Shown here piece by piece: positions 25,330-37,515 of a DNA stretch of 64,000 bases (positions are counted from its first letter, which is position 1; each line of letters begins with the position of its first letter). The DNA is from Hermodice carunculata. Its lineage: Eukaryota; Annelida; Polychaeta; Eunicida; Amphinomidae. The notes under the pieces are model-generated. The model was not told where the DNA came from, searched no databases, and saw nothing but the letters and a program-made list of their open reading frames with translations. Where the stretch lies: positions 50,507,431 to 50,571,430 of the forward strand of contig OZ026629.1 of NCBI GenBank assembly GCA_964020975.1. Reading direction: 5' to 3'. A program made the translations under genes and the position numbers.

Positions 25330-26832
25330 TACTAAAGATTGCACATATAAATGCCCAGTCCCTTCACAAACACTGCCTAGACATTGAAAAAGATTACAAC
25401 CTTCAGTCTGCAGACATTCTTATTTGTGCTGAAACATACTTCATGCCATGAGATAAAAACTGTGACACTTCCATATCAGGATTTCAGTGCTTCAGAAATG
25501 ACAGTTCATGTTGCCACTTCTACAAGACCTTACCATGGTATAGCTCTATACTACAAACACAAGGAATGTTCCAACTGGTATTCTTGAAACATACTATTCC
25601 TATATATCATAAAGCAATATGGATGGTCTTCACATAAAAAGAGTAGGCTATACACCACACTCACTGAGGTCTTACTCTCTCACCTGATTAAAAATGGCAC
25701 TTACATGTTAATAGTATTGTCACTGCAGCAAGTAAATGTCTATCTCTTCGAAAACGGCTTAAGTTGAAACTTTCCTGGAAAATCTTTTCAGTAGTGTATC
25801 AGTTTATTGTCCATGGCATCCTCGAATATGGCTGTGTCCTTTTTGACAACTGCACACAAGAGTTATGGGATCTCCTAGAAGGATTACAGTATGAAGCTGC
25901 TAGAATATGTACTAGTGCTATGAAATTTACATCACGTGATCGACTGCTGGCTGAAATTGCCTGAGAAGCACTTCACACCCGCAGAATTTTTTTTTTCAAA
26001 TTAGTGTTTTTCTTCAAAAGTTCAATAAGCTTACCCCCCCCCCCTCCCCTTACCTGTATGAATTAACCCTGAATTATGACTTACCCCAGATTGGCAGCCT
26101 CCTCCCCAGGCCCCCCTTAACAAAGACAAATCAAATGCAGGACTGATTGTTACTTAAGATTGTTTCTAGCATCTGCCATTTGCCTTTGGAATGACCTACC
26201 TGATAATGTCAATTAAGCTTTCCCCAACACTTTCAATTTTCAAAGTAAAACTTGCGAAAGTACTGTTCTTTTGCTGTGAATTTCCAAATTATTTCGTGTT
26301 TGGTGATTGCTTTGCAAATATAATTCACACCCAGCTTTGCCTAGGGTGGTCTAAACTGAATTTCCACTTAATATATGAAGTCAACATTCTGCCCTCTGCT
26401 ACTTGTTCATGTAAGTGCTTTAATGAAGATGCAAGTCATAATCTCCTGTTTTGCCCACTTTTTGAACAAACTGGACTTATGCTCCTGAGGTCTGTTGCGA
26501 ATGTGTGTTCTCCTGGTGTACATCCTAATTTATTCATTAATTGAGTCAATGATAGACTTCTTGAAATTATGCTGTCTGATAGTACAAGCCTTTCAGATGT
26601 GTTAAATATTGAATTTTTTTTCAGCTGTTCATTTGCATATGTATATTATTCAGACCAGACATTTTGTCAAATAATTTTTACTTATTATTATTACGCCTGT
26701 TTGGTATTCCAACTTGCAAACTGATTTGTATTGTCCTGTGTGTCTTTTATATTTATTATGTGTTCTGTATGTCTGGAGAACCCCTTGATTAGTTATTCAT
26801 TAAAGCTATTGGGAAATCCAGTTCCTTTTGAA
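25330..26832 (+). mobile_element. Decayed, internally deleted LINE (CR1/L2/Jockey-like group)
   Basis: At 25334 the reading KIAHINAQSL ... ADILICAET matches the start of an apurinic-like endonuclease domain. A second frame carries RPYHGIALYYK. The rest of the endonuclease and nearly all of the reverse transcriptase are missing. From about 25725 the thumb region appears: KCLSLRKRLK, then ILEYGCVLFDNCTQ, LEGLQYEAARI. At 26185 comes a WNDLPDNV segment, then from 26330 LCLGWSKLN ... CSCKCFNEDASHNLLFCPLF, the C-terminal zinc-knuckle region. Frames change several times and a C-rich tract (26034-26048) interrupts the thumb. AT-rich 3' UTR-like sequence runs to about 26832. Long dead; the exact clade cannot be set without the RT core. 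Confidence 0.8.
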
Positions 26833-26871
26833 AATAAATACATTTACACACATAGTTTTTTTGGTTCAGAA

Positions 26872-26950
26872 TGAGCAAGGCTCGAACTTGTAACCTTTGG
26901 CACCAGTCGCCTAACATATGTTTCATTGATGTTAACTAACAAACTTTACA
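26872..26950 (-). repeat. tRNA-like fragment (pseudo-tRNA or SINE piece)
   Basis: On the minus strand GGCGACTGGTGCCAAAGG, then TTACAAGTTCGAGCC, resembles a tRNA anticodon-to-T-arm region with a B box (GTTCGAGCC). A convincing A box and acceptor stem are not seen. Confidence 0.35.
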
Positions 26951-27237
26951 TACACATAACAAAGATGACTTCTTATCTGCTAGTTATTACTAGAACATTT
27001 ATAATTGTTACATATTTTTTGACCTCCTTCTTCTTGCCATTCTGCACTAGAACAATAATGTATATTTACAGTTAAATGTATTTGACTCTGCTCATTGAAC
27101 TTTAATTGATAAGTTTGTACTTGCCATGGATGATTACCTCATGTAAGCAAAAATGAAGCAACAATTACTGCTACATCCCTGCAAAACATTTTTTCATATT
27201 ATCTCTGAATGATTTTCTTCAATTGTTTTTTTACGTA

Positions 27238-27455
27238 TACACTACAGTGGTCTCTATCACCAGAACTTACCCCAAGAACACGTCCAAGATTGCTCTTTCA
27301 TTTCATAGGCAACAATATGGAAATTATATGGAAAGTTTTCTACTGTGCAGTCTCAAAAAAAAAAAAAAAAAAAAAAAGGAAACAAATGAAGAATTGAGGG
27401 AAAAAAAAGGTTGTGGCGCTGAGGGTAGTCCATTCTCTAAACGCTATTTTCTCTG
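27238..27455 (+). repeat. Interspersed repeat R2, copy 1
   Basis: It shares ACTTACCCCAAGAACAC, AATTATATGGAAAGT, GAATTGAGGG and GTCCATTCTCT with 41855-42037. This copy has a 23-base A run where the other has nine. Confidence 0.65.
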
Positions 27456-27459
27456 ATGT

Positions 27460-28880
27460 AAATAATTCATGAAATAATTGTACACTGAGTCACACAACAC
27501 TTGGGAATTTCACAATGAGCAATGTTCTTGTGCAATTGATTTACCTTGCTGCATTGGAAAAGATACTGATTGTTAACATAATGAGAGATTGTATGTATCC
27601 AAATCAAAAGAAAAATAGGTTAAAAAGTAAAATAGTACATAAGCTACTGGCTAATTAATGTGGAATATGGTACTAAATCATTACATGTAGACCCAACGAT
27701 TCAGTGTTTCCATTTTCAATTCACAAAGAGAAACTTGAAGTTGAATATTTCATTTGCATAATTATAAAGTCATATGAAATAACTTAACTTTATGTGTATA
27801 ACCCACAAGGTCATATTGTGTTACTTCATCCTAAAAGGTGAACATCCATTTTGAAACCTTCAAGAATTTTATGTATTCTATTGTAGGCCTATATTCAGCT
27901 GAATACACAGATAATAGTTGATTGTGACCTCTCCTATTAGTCATTTAAGTTGATAGAATATATTCTACGTATACTTCTATATATGCCACCAGACCATTTG
28001 TGATTTCTTTTCTGGTCATTTCGTATTATAAAACACCATACTGATTGAGTTGAAAATCAAAAGTTGGCCCCTGGGCAACCAGGGTATCATCTAAAGTTGC
28101 CCCAACAAATTTAAAGTTGTCTGGGGCAACCAGCCAAAATGCGTGCTAAGACTACCAGTCAAGCCGACAGGTTGGGTTTAATGTAACGTCTCATAGGCAT
28201 GATGGTGTCATGTGGTTGTGTAACCATGACCTGGTTACTGAAAAAACAAGTGCCAAACTACCCAGTGCACTTGAGAGACTCCATGTGCCACGGGAAAAAT
28301 CCTCCTGTACTGGCTGAGGAAAAGAAAGAAAATTAAACCCAAGAAACCAAGGACATAGACAGGTAGATAGAGATAATGATGCACAGACACATGCAATTTG
28401 TATGATGCCTATTTTTCACTTTTGTAGTTACATGTACTTGTATGTATAATGATTGACAGCATGGATCAAATAGGCTTAACAGTATAGGCACTTGACTGGC
28501 CCAGCAGTTCGCCATTGAAGGCCTCTCAGCTGGATAGTTTCATCTCTGTATTCATACCATACAAGAAGAAGAAAAGAAAAATAAAACAAGGAAAAGTTTA
28601 ATAAAGGCCCACTGATGTTAGTATTAACATGAGAGTAGCATATTATATGCTGTTCACTCAGGTAGCAGTCACAAGATTGCACCCTCGATCTGTATGTGTG
28701 TGTCAGCTGTCCAGGTAGATGATAGTTTGGAAGTTTACAGCACACAAGCGACAGGTTGACCACACATGTAATTTGTACCAGTGACATGTTAACTCAGAAT
28801 TATGGTCTCAGTATCTTTCATGTTCATATCTGTGTCTTGGGGAATGACATCAGCCATAGATACATGTACATAACATGATT
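27460..28880. other. No gene seen
   Basis: Unassigned; 28060-28140 has four GGGGCAAC/GTTGCCCC-type phrases in opposed orientation. Confidence 0.4.
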
Positions 28881-28881
28881 T

Positions 28882-29150
28882 GAGCAGATGGGATCTCAAC
28901 AGGCATGCAGGATTATAGTCATGTCAAATTGGTGACAGTGAGTGCTGGTTGTATACGGCCATGATAACATGCCATGAGTTCTGCAGGTGGGATTGATTGA
29001 TGGCAGTGAGGTTGATTGTAGATAGTCACAGTTACATGGCATTTTTAAGCAGGTGGGATATCCCACAAAGCATGCAGGATCATTACCATAGCAAATTGGT
29101 GGCAGTGAGTGATGGTTGTATTAAACCATGGGCACATGGCATGACTGGAA
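28882..29150 (+). repeat. Diverged tandem repeat, three units (one shortened)
   Basis: GGGAT, GCATGCAGGAT, CAAATTGGTG, CAGTGAGTG, TGGTTGTAT, CCATG and CATG occur in the same order at 28885-28980 and 29050-29145. A shortened unit lies between them. Confidence 0.65.
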
Positions 29151-29273
29151 CAAGCAGGATTTCAGAGAGCTTGCAGGATTCAGGCAATCCATATTCTACA
29201 AAAATGAGAAAAAAATGGATGGTAGCCAGTGGCAGACACAGGGAGTTGGCGGCAGAGAGTGTATCAGTGTATA

Positions 29274-29467
29274 GCCAATGATTTTCCATTTTTTCTGAAA
29301 CCGAAGCGGAATTGTCGATTTTTTTCATGCTTAAAACGGAATTTGTTATGTTTTCTTATATGAATTATATATAAATATATAGCAAAGAAACGGTATTTAA
29401 AAATTTTTTGCTGATGAAGCGGAACTCCTCTTCTTTTTTTTTTTTTTAAACGGAAAATCATTGGCCC
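29274..29467. mobile_element. MITE, GGGCCAATGATTTTCC family, copy 1
   Basis: A 194-bp element starts GCCAATGATTTTCC and ends GGAAAATCATTGGCCC, flanked by TA. The interior ATTATATATAAATATATAGC and GATGAAGCGGAA match copy 2. Confidence 0.75.
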
Positions 29468-29499
29468 TATTAGTGGGCAGTAGAAGGCAGTGGGCACCT

Positions 29500-29710
29500 G
29501 CCTCTGTGTACTGCCAAGTTCCACAGTCTCTGTACTACTGGCTAACACTGGGCACCACCAAGCTGCAAAAGCCTCAGTTGGTCTTCGGCAGAATTTGGCA
29601 GTGCTTAGTGATGGACAACAGGTACACCACTGGCCACAGCTGAAAACTGCTGGCTGCATCTGGAAACTGCTCTGTACTGCCAAATTGCATCAGAACTGCC
29701 AAAATTATTT
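29500..29710 (+). repeat. Irregular low-order CTGCCA-rich stretch
   Basis: CTGCCAA, ACTGCT and GGCAGT recur without a fixed period. The open frames here are by-products. Confidence 0.35.
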
Positions 29711-30829
29711 ACTAGGGAATGCCACGTTACTCTGCAGAGTAATTTTAATGGCCTCTGTAAAGTCTTACATGACTGAAACACTGTTCAAAAATTACAATTC
29801 ATAAGACTATAGAAAGAGTATCTAAATATGTGACCCAAAAGGTAACTTTGCTGGGCTGTATACCTAACCCTGACAGATGACTCTGAACCAATATGCAGAA
29901 TGAAGGTAAGCAATAAAGACAATTTTTGCATGCATCTTCATTGAATCTTAACTCGTCTGTGTGGCATGGGTAGGTGGGGATGGGGTAGGGTGGGGTGCGG
30001 GGGCAGGAGGGAGCCTCAGACCCTTCATTAAACTAGCAAGTTGAACATATGATACAGATTGTCTTTATATAGCCTACTGTAAGCTTACAGAGAAATCCAG
30101 ATGGCTGCATAAGGAGGTTCTACTCTGTGTGCTTAAACTCCTTTCCTTGCATGACCTCAGAGCTCTAGGCCCCTGCACCTTTTGTGACAACCCATGATAA
30201 ACTTGTACAAACTGAGTTATGGATGCCACAATAAAAAGCATACAGGCATATCTTTATAAATATGATGCCAGATGTTTGCATTTTAGTGTGGTTTGGGATA
30301 AACAAATAGTTTGTCTGACAGGTGCATTGACTAAAGATGAAATGTGTATCCTTGTATGCGGAGACAGTGCTGGCTGTTCATCTGGTGCCTGTTTTCAGAT
30401 GTGATCATGTTGCTAAAGCATATTCAGAAAAGTGATTCAGATGAGGAAACCAGACTTGGCTCAGACTTGTGTAACAACTATTTGCATAACACAGAACTGT
30501 TGAAACATACTGTCTAACTTGTTGTGGTAATTTGTATTCTGGAAATTTTCAGTACATCTGGTCTGGTCATAGTCAATATACTGCTGTCCTCAGCTGTTGG
30601 CTTTTGCTGTGCACATATTTAGTTGTTCAAATGGATTTTTGATTATTTGAAGTTGAAAATTCCATTTTGTTGCTCATAAAGGAGTAGAATGGCATAAGAA
30701 TGTTGGCATTCAGACCACTTGGTGCCATTAGGAAGACCTGAGCACTTGATATTTGGTACATGTATAGTGCCTGACCTCATATTCAGTAATATTAGAGACT
30801 GATTAAACCATATTATCTAGCAGCTTATT

Positions 30830-31840
30830 ATGCCCTCCTCTGAGGAGGGACATATAGAAATCGCTTTTTCCATGCATCCATGTGTCCGTCCATCCGCTTT
30901 TGGTGTCGGGATTATCATTCACTTGTCCTTCAACTTAGATTAATGAAACTTAACACACAGGTGCGTCTGGACATACGGGTGTGTCATGTACCAAAAGTAG
31001 GTCACAAGGTCACATATCTGTGTAGCAGTGACATATTCTTGTAAAATCATTTGCATGCTATAATTTCTTTATTATGTAAGATAGATCAATGAAACTTTAC
31101 ACACATGTGCATCTATATATAAGGCTGTGTCATGTACCAAAACTAGGTCACTAGGTCAAGTATCTGGGTCGCAAGGACATATTCTTGTAGAATCGTGTCC
31201 AGGATAGTATTACTCTACTATTTCACTTTGTTTCCTGAAACTTGACACACACATACATCGTGACTTAAAGGTGTGTCATGAAATAAAAGTAGGTCACTAG
31301 GTCAAGTATCTGGTCTCTGCTATTTGTGTCTGGGGTATAATTTGTTTGTCCCTCAGCTTAGATTAATGGAACTTCACACACAGGTACATCAGGACATAAG
31401 GGTGTGTCATGTACCAAAAGTAGGTTACTGGGTCAAGTATCTTGGTCACAGTGGAATATTCTTGTAAAATTGTCTCCGGGCTATAATTCCTTTACTATTT
31501 CACATAGTTTCATGAAACTTCACACACACGCACATATGCGACCTAATGTTGTGTCATGAAACAACAGTAGGTCACTTGGTCAAGTATCTGGGTCATGGTG
31601 ATACATTCATGTAAAACTACATTACACTTCATGACTGGGCTGTAATTCTGTTGTCCTTTTACTTAGAATCATTAAACTTTACTCACCCATTATCTGGACA
31701 CAGGAATGTGTCATACATAATAGTAGGTCACTAGGTCAAGTGTCTGGGTCAAACTGATAGCGCATTTTTATTGACTACACTCATTGCAAAATGAGACCTG
31801 TGATTAGCAAGGTTGTAAATGAGGCAAGGGGGGCATGGAT
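30830..31840 (+). mobile_element. Family Q element with about 147-bp tandem core
   Basis: The head ATGCCCTCCTCTGAGGAGGG is a hairpin, followed by GTGTCCGTCCATCCG. GTGTCAT recurs at 30983, 31127, 31273, 31404, 31551 and 31708, mostly 144-157 bp apart. Each monomer has TAGGTCAC.AGGTCA and GTATCTGG. A possible right end with GGGGGGCAT (inverted head) is at 31826; the tail is unclear. Confidence 0.6.
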
Positions 31841-32405
31841 CCAGGAATCTCTGACTGCCTTTTAATTCACTCCTGGCATCATAGCTTCTGGCATGTACAA
31901 GTCATTTGATCAGCACAAAGAAAAGGGTCCTTTGACCAACATACATGTATGTGTGGAGAGCCTTCCAGTTTAAAATCCCACTTGTTTCCTTGATTCAAAT
32001 TTTCATAAAAAGTGAGGAGAATAGCTCAAATATCTAGGTCCAGGTACCACAGGTAGTCCCAAAATAGAAGGAAATAAGCAGTGGTTCAACAAAAATCAGC
32101 AAAGAATTAACCACTGGTAGGCATGTGTAAAAATTGAACTGTAAGCATGTACATGTAGGTGATTTATGGATTCCCACACTGCACTCATTCATTCACCTCA
32201 GCACCATCAAGTGACTATCAACAGCTTTCCATGGTTGCCGACTTGAGGCCTTCCCCTGGAGCCAAGCAGTCTGATCATTTCCATTCTGTTCCACTGCCTT
32301 ATTCCTTTTTGGGACATGAAATGGACTTCAAATTAATTTACAAATGCACCCAAAGATTCATATGTTGAATAAGTTATCTTTTCTGAAGGGAAATTGGATG
32401 TTTTT

Positions 32406-32900
32406 ATGCCTCTCTTTGAAGAAGATGGGGCATATAGCTTTGCTCATGTCGATTGCAACCACAATAACTCAAGAAGTTTTTGAGATAAGACTTTGATAGT
32501 GCCCAGGTTTATACTCCAGTGTAAGGGCTAGGTGAAGTATGAAGGTGGTTGACCTTGACCGTAATTCCAAAGTCACTGAGGTACTCTGGTAAGTTTTGGT
32601 TTCTGCATGATAAATAGAAAAGTTTTTATGATAGGACCTATATATAGCACAGGATTATAGTCCTTATCCAGGGCTATGTCAGGTTTGAAGATGGGTGACC
32701 TTGACCTTAATTGAAAGGTCACAAGGGTACTTAATTTTTGTGGGAAATCCTTAAAAAAATCTGTGAAATCACTTTACCAATTGCATTGAAATTGCATAGG
32801 AACACTTCTTGGTACCATGAGACTTTCATTTATTCAACAGGGGATGCAGAAATTGTTTCCTATTTTTTGTGAGATTTTGTGTGTTTTTGCCATTTTAAGC
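32406..32900 (+). mobile_element. Chimeric element: P-type head joined to S-type core
   Basis: It begins ATGCCTCTCTTTGAAGAAG, then P monomer text (AACTCAAGAAGTTTTTGAG, TTGACCTTGACCG). Past 32745 it reads as the S 302-bp segment (CTTTACCAATTGCATTGAAA, TTCAACAGG, TTGTGTGTTTTTGCC). Confidence 0.5.
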
Positions 32901-33168
32901 TTCTCCAGTGTGAAAAAAGAGTTTTTTTTCCAAAAAGAGTTTAAATTAAGTCTTTAAACTTAGTTCAACTAAATGTGTTCATTTGGTAAAATATTTCAAT
33001 TAATCACAGAGTTTCATGACTTTAAACTTTGATAGCAGCCATTGCATCAGCGTGCATTTTCGTAAGTAGCATTGCCTTTTATATGGGTAATGGTGGTAAC
33101 TGGGCTCATAATTACCATTGAGCATTCAAAGAAGCATACCTATAGGGTTTCCTTTGGTGTGTATTTTT

Positions 33169-34456
33169 ATGCCCCCCCTCGAAGAAGGTGGGGAATATAG
33201 CGTTGCACATGTTGGTCGGTCGGTCGGTCGGTCGGTCGGTCGGTCGGTCAGTCGGTAAACTGTGGTTTCCGCACAATAACTCAAGAAGTTTTTGAGCTAG
33301 GACTTTGATACTGTACAGGTGTATCATTCTAGTTCAAAGCTGGGCAAAGTGTAAAGATGGGTGACCTTGACGTAATTTCCAAGGTCACAGTGGTACCTCA
33401 GTTAACTTTGGTTTCCGCACAATAACTGGAGAGGTTTTTAAGCTAGGACTTTTACATTGTATAGGATTATAGTCCATATTTGGGGCTAGAGGAAGTTTGA
33501 AGATGGATGACCTTGACCTCATTTTAAAGGTCACAGAGCCACTTTACTGAATATGGTTTCATGCTTTCTGCATGATAACTTATACCTTGGAGCTAGAACT
33601 TTTATATTGCACAGCTTTATGGTTTTGTGTAAGGGCTAGATTGAGTTTGAAGATGGGTGACCTTGACCCAGTTTCAGGGTCACAGAGAGATTGTAGAATT
33701 CCTGTGGTTTCTGCACAATAACTCAAGAAGTTTTTAAGTTAGGACTGGGATACTTTACAGGTCTATAGTTCTTGCTAAGGGCCAGAAGAAGTTTAAAGTT
33801 TGGTGACCTTGATTTAATTTCCAAGGTCACGGTGGTACCCTGAGTTAACTTTGGCGTCCACATGATAACTGAAGAGGTTTTTAAACTAGGCCTTTGATAG
33901 TGCACTGGATAATTGTCCATATTCGGGGCAAGGTCAAGTTTGAAGATGGGTGACCTTGCCCTAATTTCAAAGGTCACAGAGCCATTTGGTTGAATACTGT
34001 TTCTGCATGATAACTTGCATTTCAGAGGTAGCAGTTTTATATTGCACAGCTTTATGGTTGCCTATAAGGGCTAGTTTGACTTTGTAGATGGGTGACCTTG
34101 ACCCAGTTTTGAGGGTCACACACAGACAGTAGACTTCCTGTGGTTTTTGCACAATAACTGAAGAAGGTCAAGTGAAAATGAGTGACCTTGCCCTAATTTC
34201 CAAGGTCATAAAGCCACTTTGCTGAATATGATTTCTAAATGACGACTAATTTTTCAGCTATAACTTTTATATTGTCCAGGTTTTTAGTCATTTTTTAAGG
34301 GCTAGATTAAAGTTTAAAGATATCTGACATTGATGTATGATCAACTTTCACTAATTTTGTAAGGTCACGAGTTCCCCATCTACCACTATCAATAGTGTAG
34401 CGACGGCAAGGGTAATGAGGGTGGGGGGCATCTATGTTTTTGCAAACATATCTTGT
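33169..34456 (+). mobile_element. Family P element, short form (P1)
   Basis: The 1288-bp element starts ATGCCCCCCCTCGAAGAAGG, then a (GGTC)n tract (33213-33249). Monomers A, B, C, A, B, C start at 33263, 33409, 33554, 33705, 33852 and 33999, followed by a shortened unit. The right end GGGGGGCAT inverts the head; then hairpin ATGTTT-TTGC-AAACAT and ATCTTGTT. Confidence 0.75.
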
Positions 34457-35030
34457 TTTTGGGTTTTTTTACTTTGAGTGGCTTTAAAAGGGCATATTGA
34501 GATTAATGAGATGGAAAATCAACATTGCCATCTTTTACTGAAAACTGATCAACTGGATATAATTGAAACTTGATACTGATGTACTTAGGGTAGGCTTGTA
34601 TAAAGTGTCTTCAAAGTGGATGACCTTGACCTGATTGCAAAGGTGACAGAGCAATTGTGTATTTTGTTTCTGCATTATTACAAAGGTTTAGGTGAACTCC
34701 ATAGAAGTGATCCGAGTCAGTGAACTAAACATGATGTTCACTACATTTTGATGTACAATCTTGAATTTTATCCAATCACTCATTTTGGTTAATTAGTATT
34801 AAATTTGCTGCATATAATCCCAGTAATTATTATGTAAGTGCGGTTGGCAACCTGACACCAATTCACCTTTATTTTTTTTGCTCTGGCAAAAAAAAAAAAA
34901 AAAAAAGGAAAAAACTGGCTACAGCTTTAACTTAGCACTGCTTAGCTCAATAGTTTACAATGTACCTTTGGTGAAAAAAGATGGGTCATCTAAGCATGAC
35001 TGTTCCCACAGACCTCTTATTCCATTTTTC

Positions 35031-35912
35031 AGCTTTGCTGACCAAAGGTTGCAGAGCTTATGTGATCGATCATGTCTCTCCGTTTGTCCATAAACTTTTG
35101 CTCGTTAGCATGAGACCATCCACAGTTTTCAAGTTAGCCCAATATAGCGTTCAGGACATATATGGTGGTATGAAAATCTTGGCCCCTTTTGGTATTGGTG
35201 GCACCACCTACATTATTATGTAATATTGGGGTCAAAATATGAAAATCTTGTGAACACTTAAGCATCTTTCATTTGTGGCAGATCTTCACCAAATTCAGTG
35301 GGATTGTGGGGGAGGTCAAAGTTAAAGTTTCTAATGATACTAGTTGTGCCACCTATAATTTGACGGAAATGATGAGCCAAAATGTGTATTAAGATGTAAA
35401 ATTTCATACCTTGAAAAGTAATTGGATTAGACTTGCCAAATTTATAGGATATATAAACCATGTCCAAGACTAGAATTTTATGTAATATCAGTGACCCTGA
35501 CATATTTTTGTGAGGTCACTATACCTGTAAAGTTGAAAGAGGTCATTTTGTAATGGCCGGTTGTAGCATGAACATCAATGGAAATTTCAGCACAGCACCA
35601 GGCTTATGGGCCTCATGTATTACATAATATGGGTGACCTTGATCTTCTGTCCCAAAGTCACTGAGGACATGAAGTTAAGGACTGTCTCATTGTTATGTTG
35701 GCTCATGCAACAATATACATCACAGGAATTGTACAAATAAGCTATGATTATATGTGGAGCGAAGTGCCATCTGGTGGACATTTATAACACTAAATTTACA
35801 TGAGCTTTATAATTATGGCCAGAAGCCACTTGAGGACTCACAACTTTGAAATGAAGAGGAGGAATATAGCCACGGTGCTAGCAGAGCATTAGGCTTATGG
35901 ACCTCTTGTTTT
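35031..35912 (+). mobile_element. Family X element, both ends present
   Basis: The head AGCTTTGCTGACC ... GCAGAGCTTATG is followed by CTCTCCGTTTGTCC. The core holds GGTGGCACCACCTA and TTGTGCCACCTATAA. The right end is AGCAGAGCATTAGGC, TTATGGACCT, CTTGTT. A second end-like phrase (CACCAGGCTTATGGGCCTC) at 35597 suggests a composite. Confidence 0.65.
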
Positions 35913-36680
35913 TTCAGTGGGGGGTAGATAAGCCCCCTCCCAGGCTCTTTTCTGGCTTGACCTTTGGTCCCTCATTGTCTCTAACTTGCCAACAACATGA
36001 TCATTAGATTACCGCTCTGGATCCTCCTGCTAAGTAGGAAACTGTACAAAGGGATGTGTGAGATGTTGCCTGATTACTTCATTCTACCATAGGGTCTAAA
36101 TTTACCATAATGAAGGTGGCATCATAGATTTTATCAGACATGCTGCCACCTGCACCAGTTGACATTTTGGTGAAGTGTATTTGTGCATAGTCTATCGTGT
36201 AAACTAAAATTTATTGATTTAAAAAAAAACCGTAAAGATCAAATTTGAAGATAGTCAAGCAGCCTTGTTTTGTACATATTAACTTTTCTCAGACACATGG
36301 ACATGCCATTATTTATTTTCAAAGGTGAGCTGTTATCATTTAAAACATATGAGTCATTGCAAGAATGTCCTTACACTTTTTCATGTGTGACCAGCATTAT
36401 TTGCACTGGCATTCAAATCCATTACATTCATATGTAACTGTTCCCCATAATAAGGTATGAAATTTAAACAAAGGCAACATGACACCTGGCATGTTGTGTT
36501 ATTCCATTTGAGTAATTCATGTAAGGATTTCGGTTAACTATATATTTTCTTGATGTGATGCAACTGGAGAGCCAGTCAGGTTCTAAACATGACAAGAACA
36601 GATTTATAAGGAACAGACAAAAGTTTGAATTAACAGATTTTTGTTTGTTTTTGTTCTGTTGTTGATGTAGGACATTTTTA

Positions 36681-36868
36681 GGGCCAATGATTTTCCTTTT
36701 TTTTCAAAACTGAAGTGGAATTGTGCATTTTTTGCATTCTTGAAACGGAATTTGAAATTTTTTCTTATATAAATTATATATAAATATATAGCAGTGAAAC
36801 GTAATTTGAATTTTTTTTTCTGATGAAGCGGAATTCCTCTTTTTTTGAAATGGAAAAATCACTGGCCC
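36681..36868. mobile_element. MITE, GGGCCAATGATTTTCC family, copy 2
   Basis: A 188-bp element runs from GGGCCAATGATTTTCC to GGAAAAATCACTGGCCC, flanked by TA on both sides. It is in the same orientation as 29274-29467 and most of its length matches. Confidence 0.75.
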
Positions 36869-37246
36869 TACATTTTACATTGTACGTTCAACAGAATAAG
36901 TTGAAATGCAGATTGGAACTGGAAGATGTGTTTTGTTGATCATTGTAACAGGTGCTATGATAATTGTTTGAAAAAAATAAATGCTCTATATGTAATTGTG
37001 GTCTCTTAAAATATACTGGTTGATGCTGCCTGTTCCATATACATTTGATCCAGTGAGAACAGCTTTTCTTGTTGAGTTACTGTTGGCCAACAGGCAGAAT
37101 TAGAAGTAATATATAGAGAAATAAAAAAAAATTGTTTACATAATGGTTGTATTTGGTTAAGTTCAGTTAGGTCAATATACTGGCTATCAAGTTTTGTTTC
37201 AGCAAGTGACGTCGTGTTAGGCGATGTGAATACGATATTATGTCAG

Positions 37247-37515
37247 CAAAGCATAACCAGCATGGTTAGATCATTTGGGTTGAAAATCAACAAATCATGT
37301 ACATTGTATGATAAACAGATTAAGGTACAATACGATTGTGTAACATTGACCAGCAAAACACATCTTTGATGCAATCTGCATTTCAGCTTAATCGGTCTAT
37401 CGTACAGTGTACATGACTTGTTGATTTTACTCAACCCCAATTTGAGGGAAATGAGTAAAATGACAACAGAGCAGACCATAACAGTCAGCCATATGTGTCC
37501 TAAGCTGGTCATGCA
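37247..37515. repeat. Large inverted repeat (foldback)
   Basis: GGGTTGAAAATCAACAAAT then CATGTACATTGTATGATAAA (37269-37325) pairs with 37387-37437 across a loop of about 60 bases. Arms extend weakly outward (AACCAGCATGG and AGCTGGTCATGC). No target duplication found. The 89-codon minus frame over it is not a recognisable protein. Confidence 0.7.

Noticed and set aside
28060-28170. GGGGCAAC/GTTGCCCC cluster as a regulatory operator
   Set aside because: Irregular spacing and no gene nearby; more likely an old repeat scrap.
32200-32290. CAACAGCTTTCC at 32218 as a fourth foldback
   Set aside because: No complementary arm follows within 100 bases.
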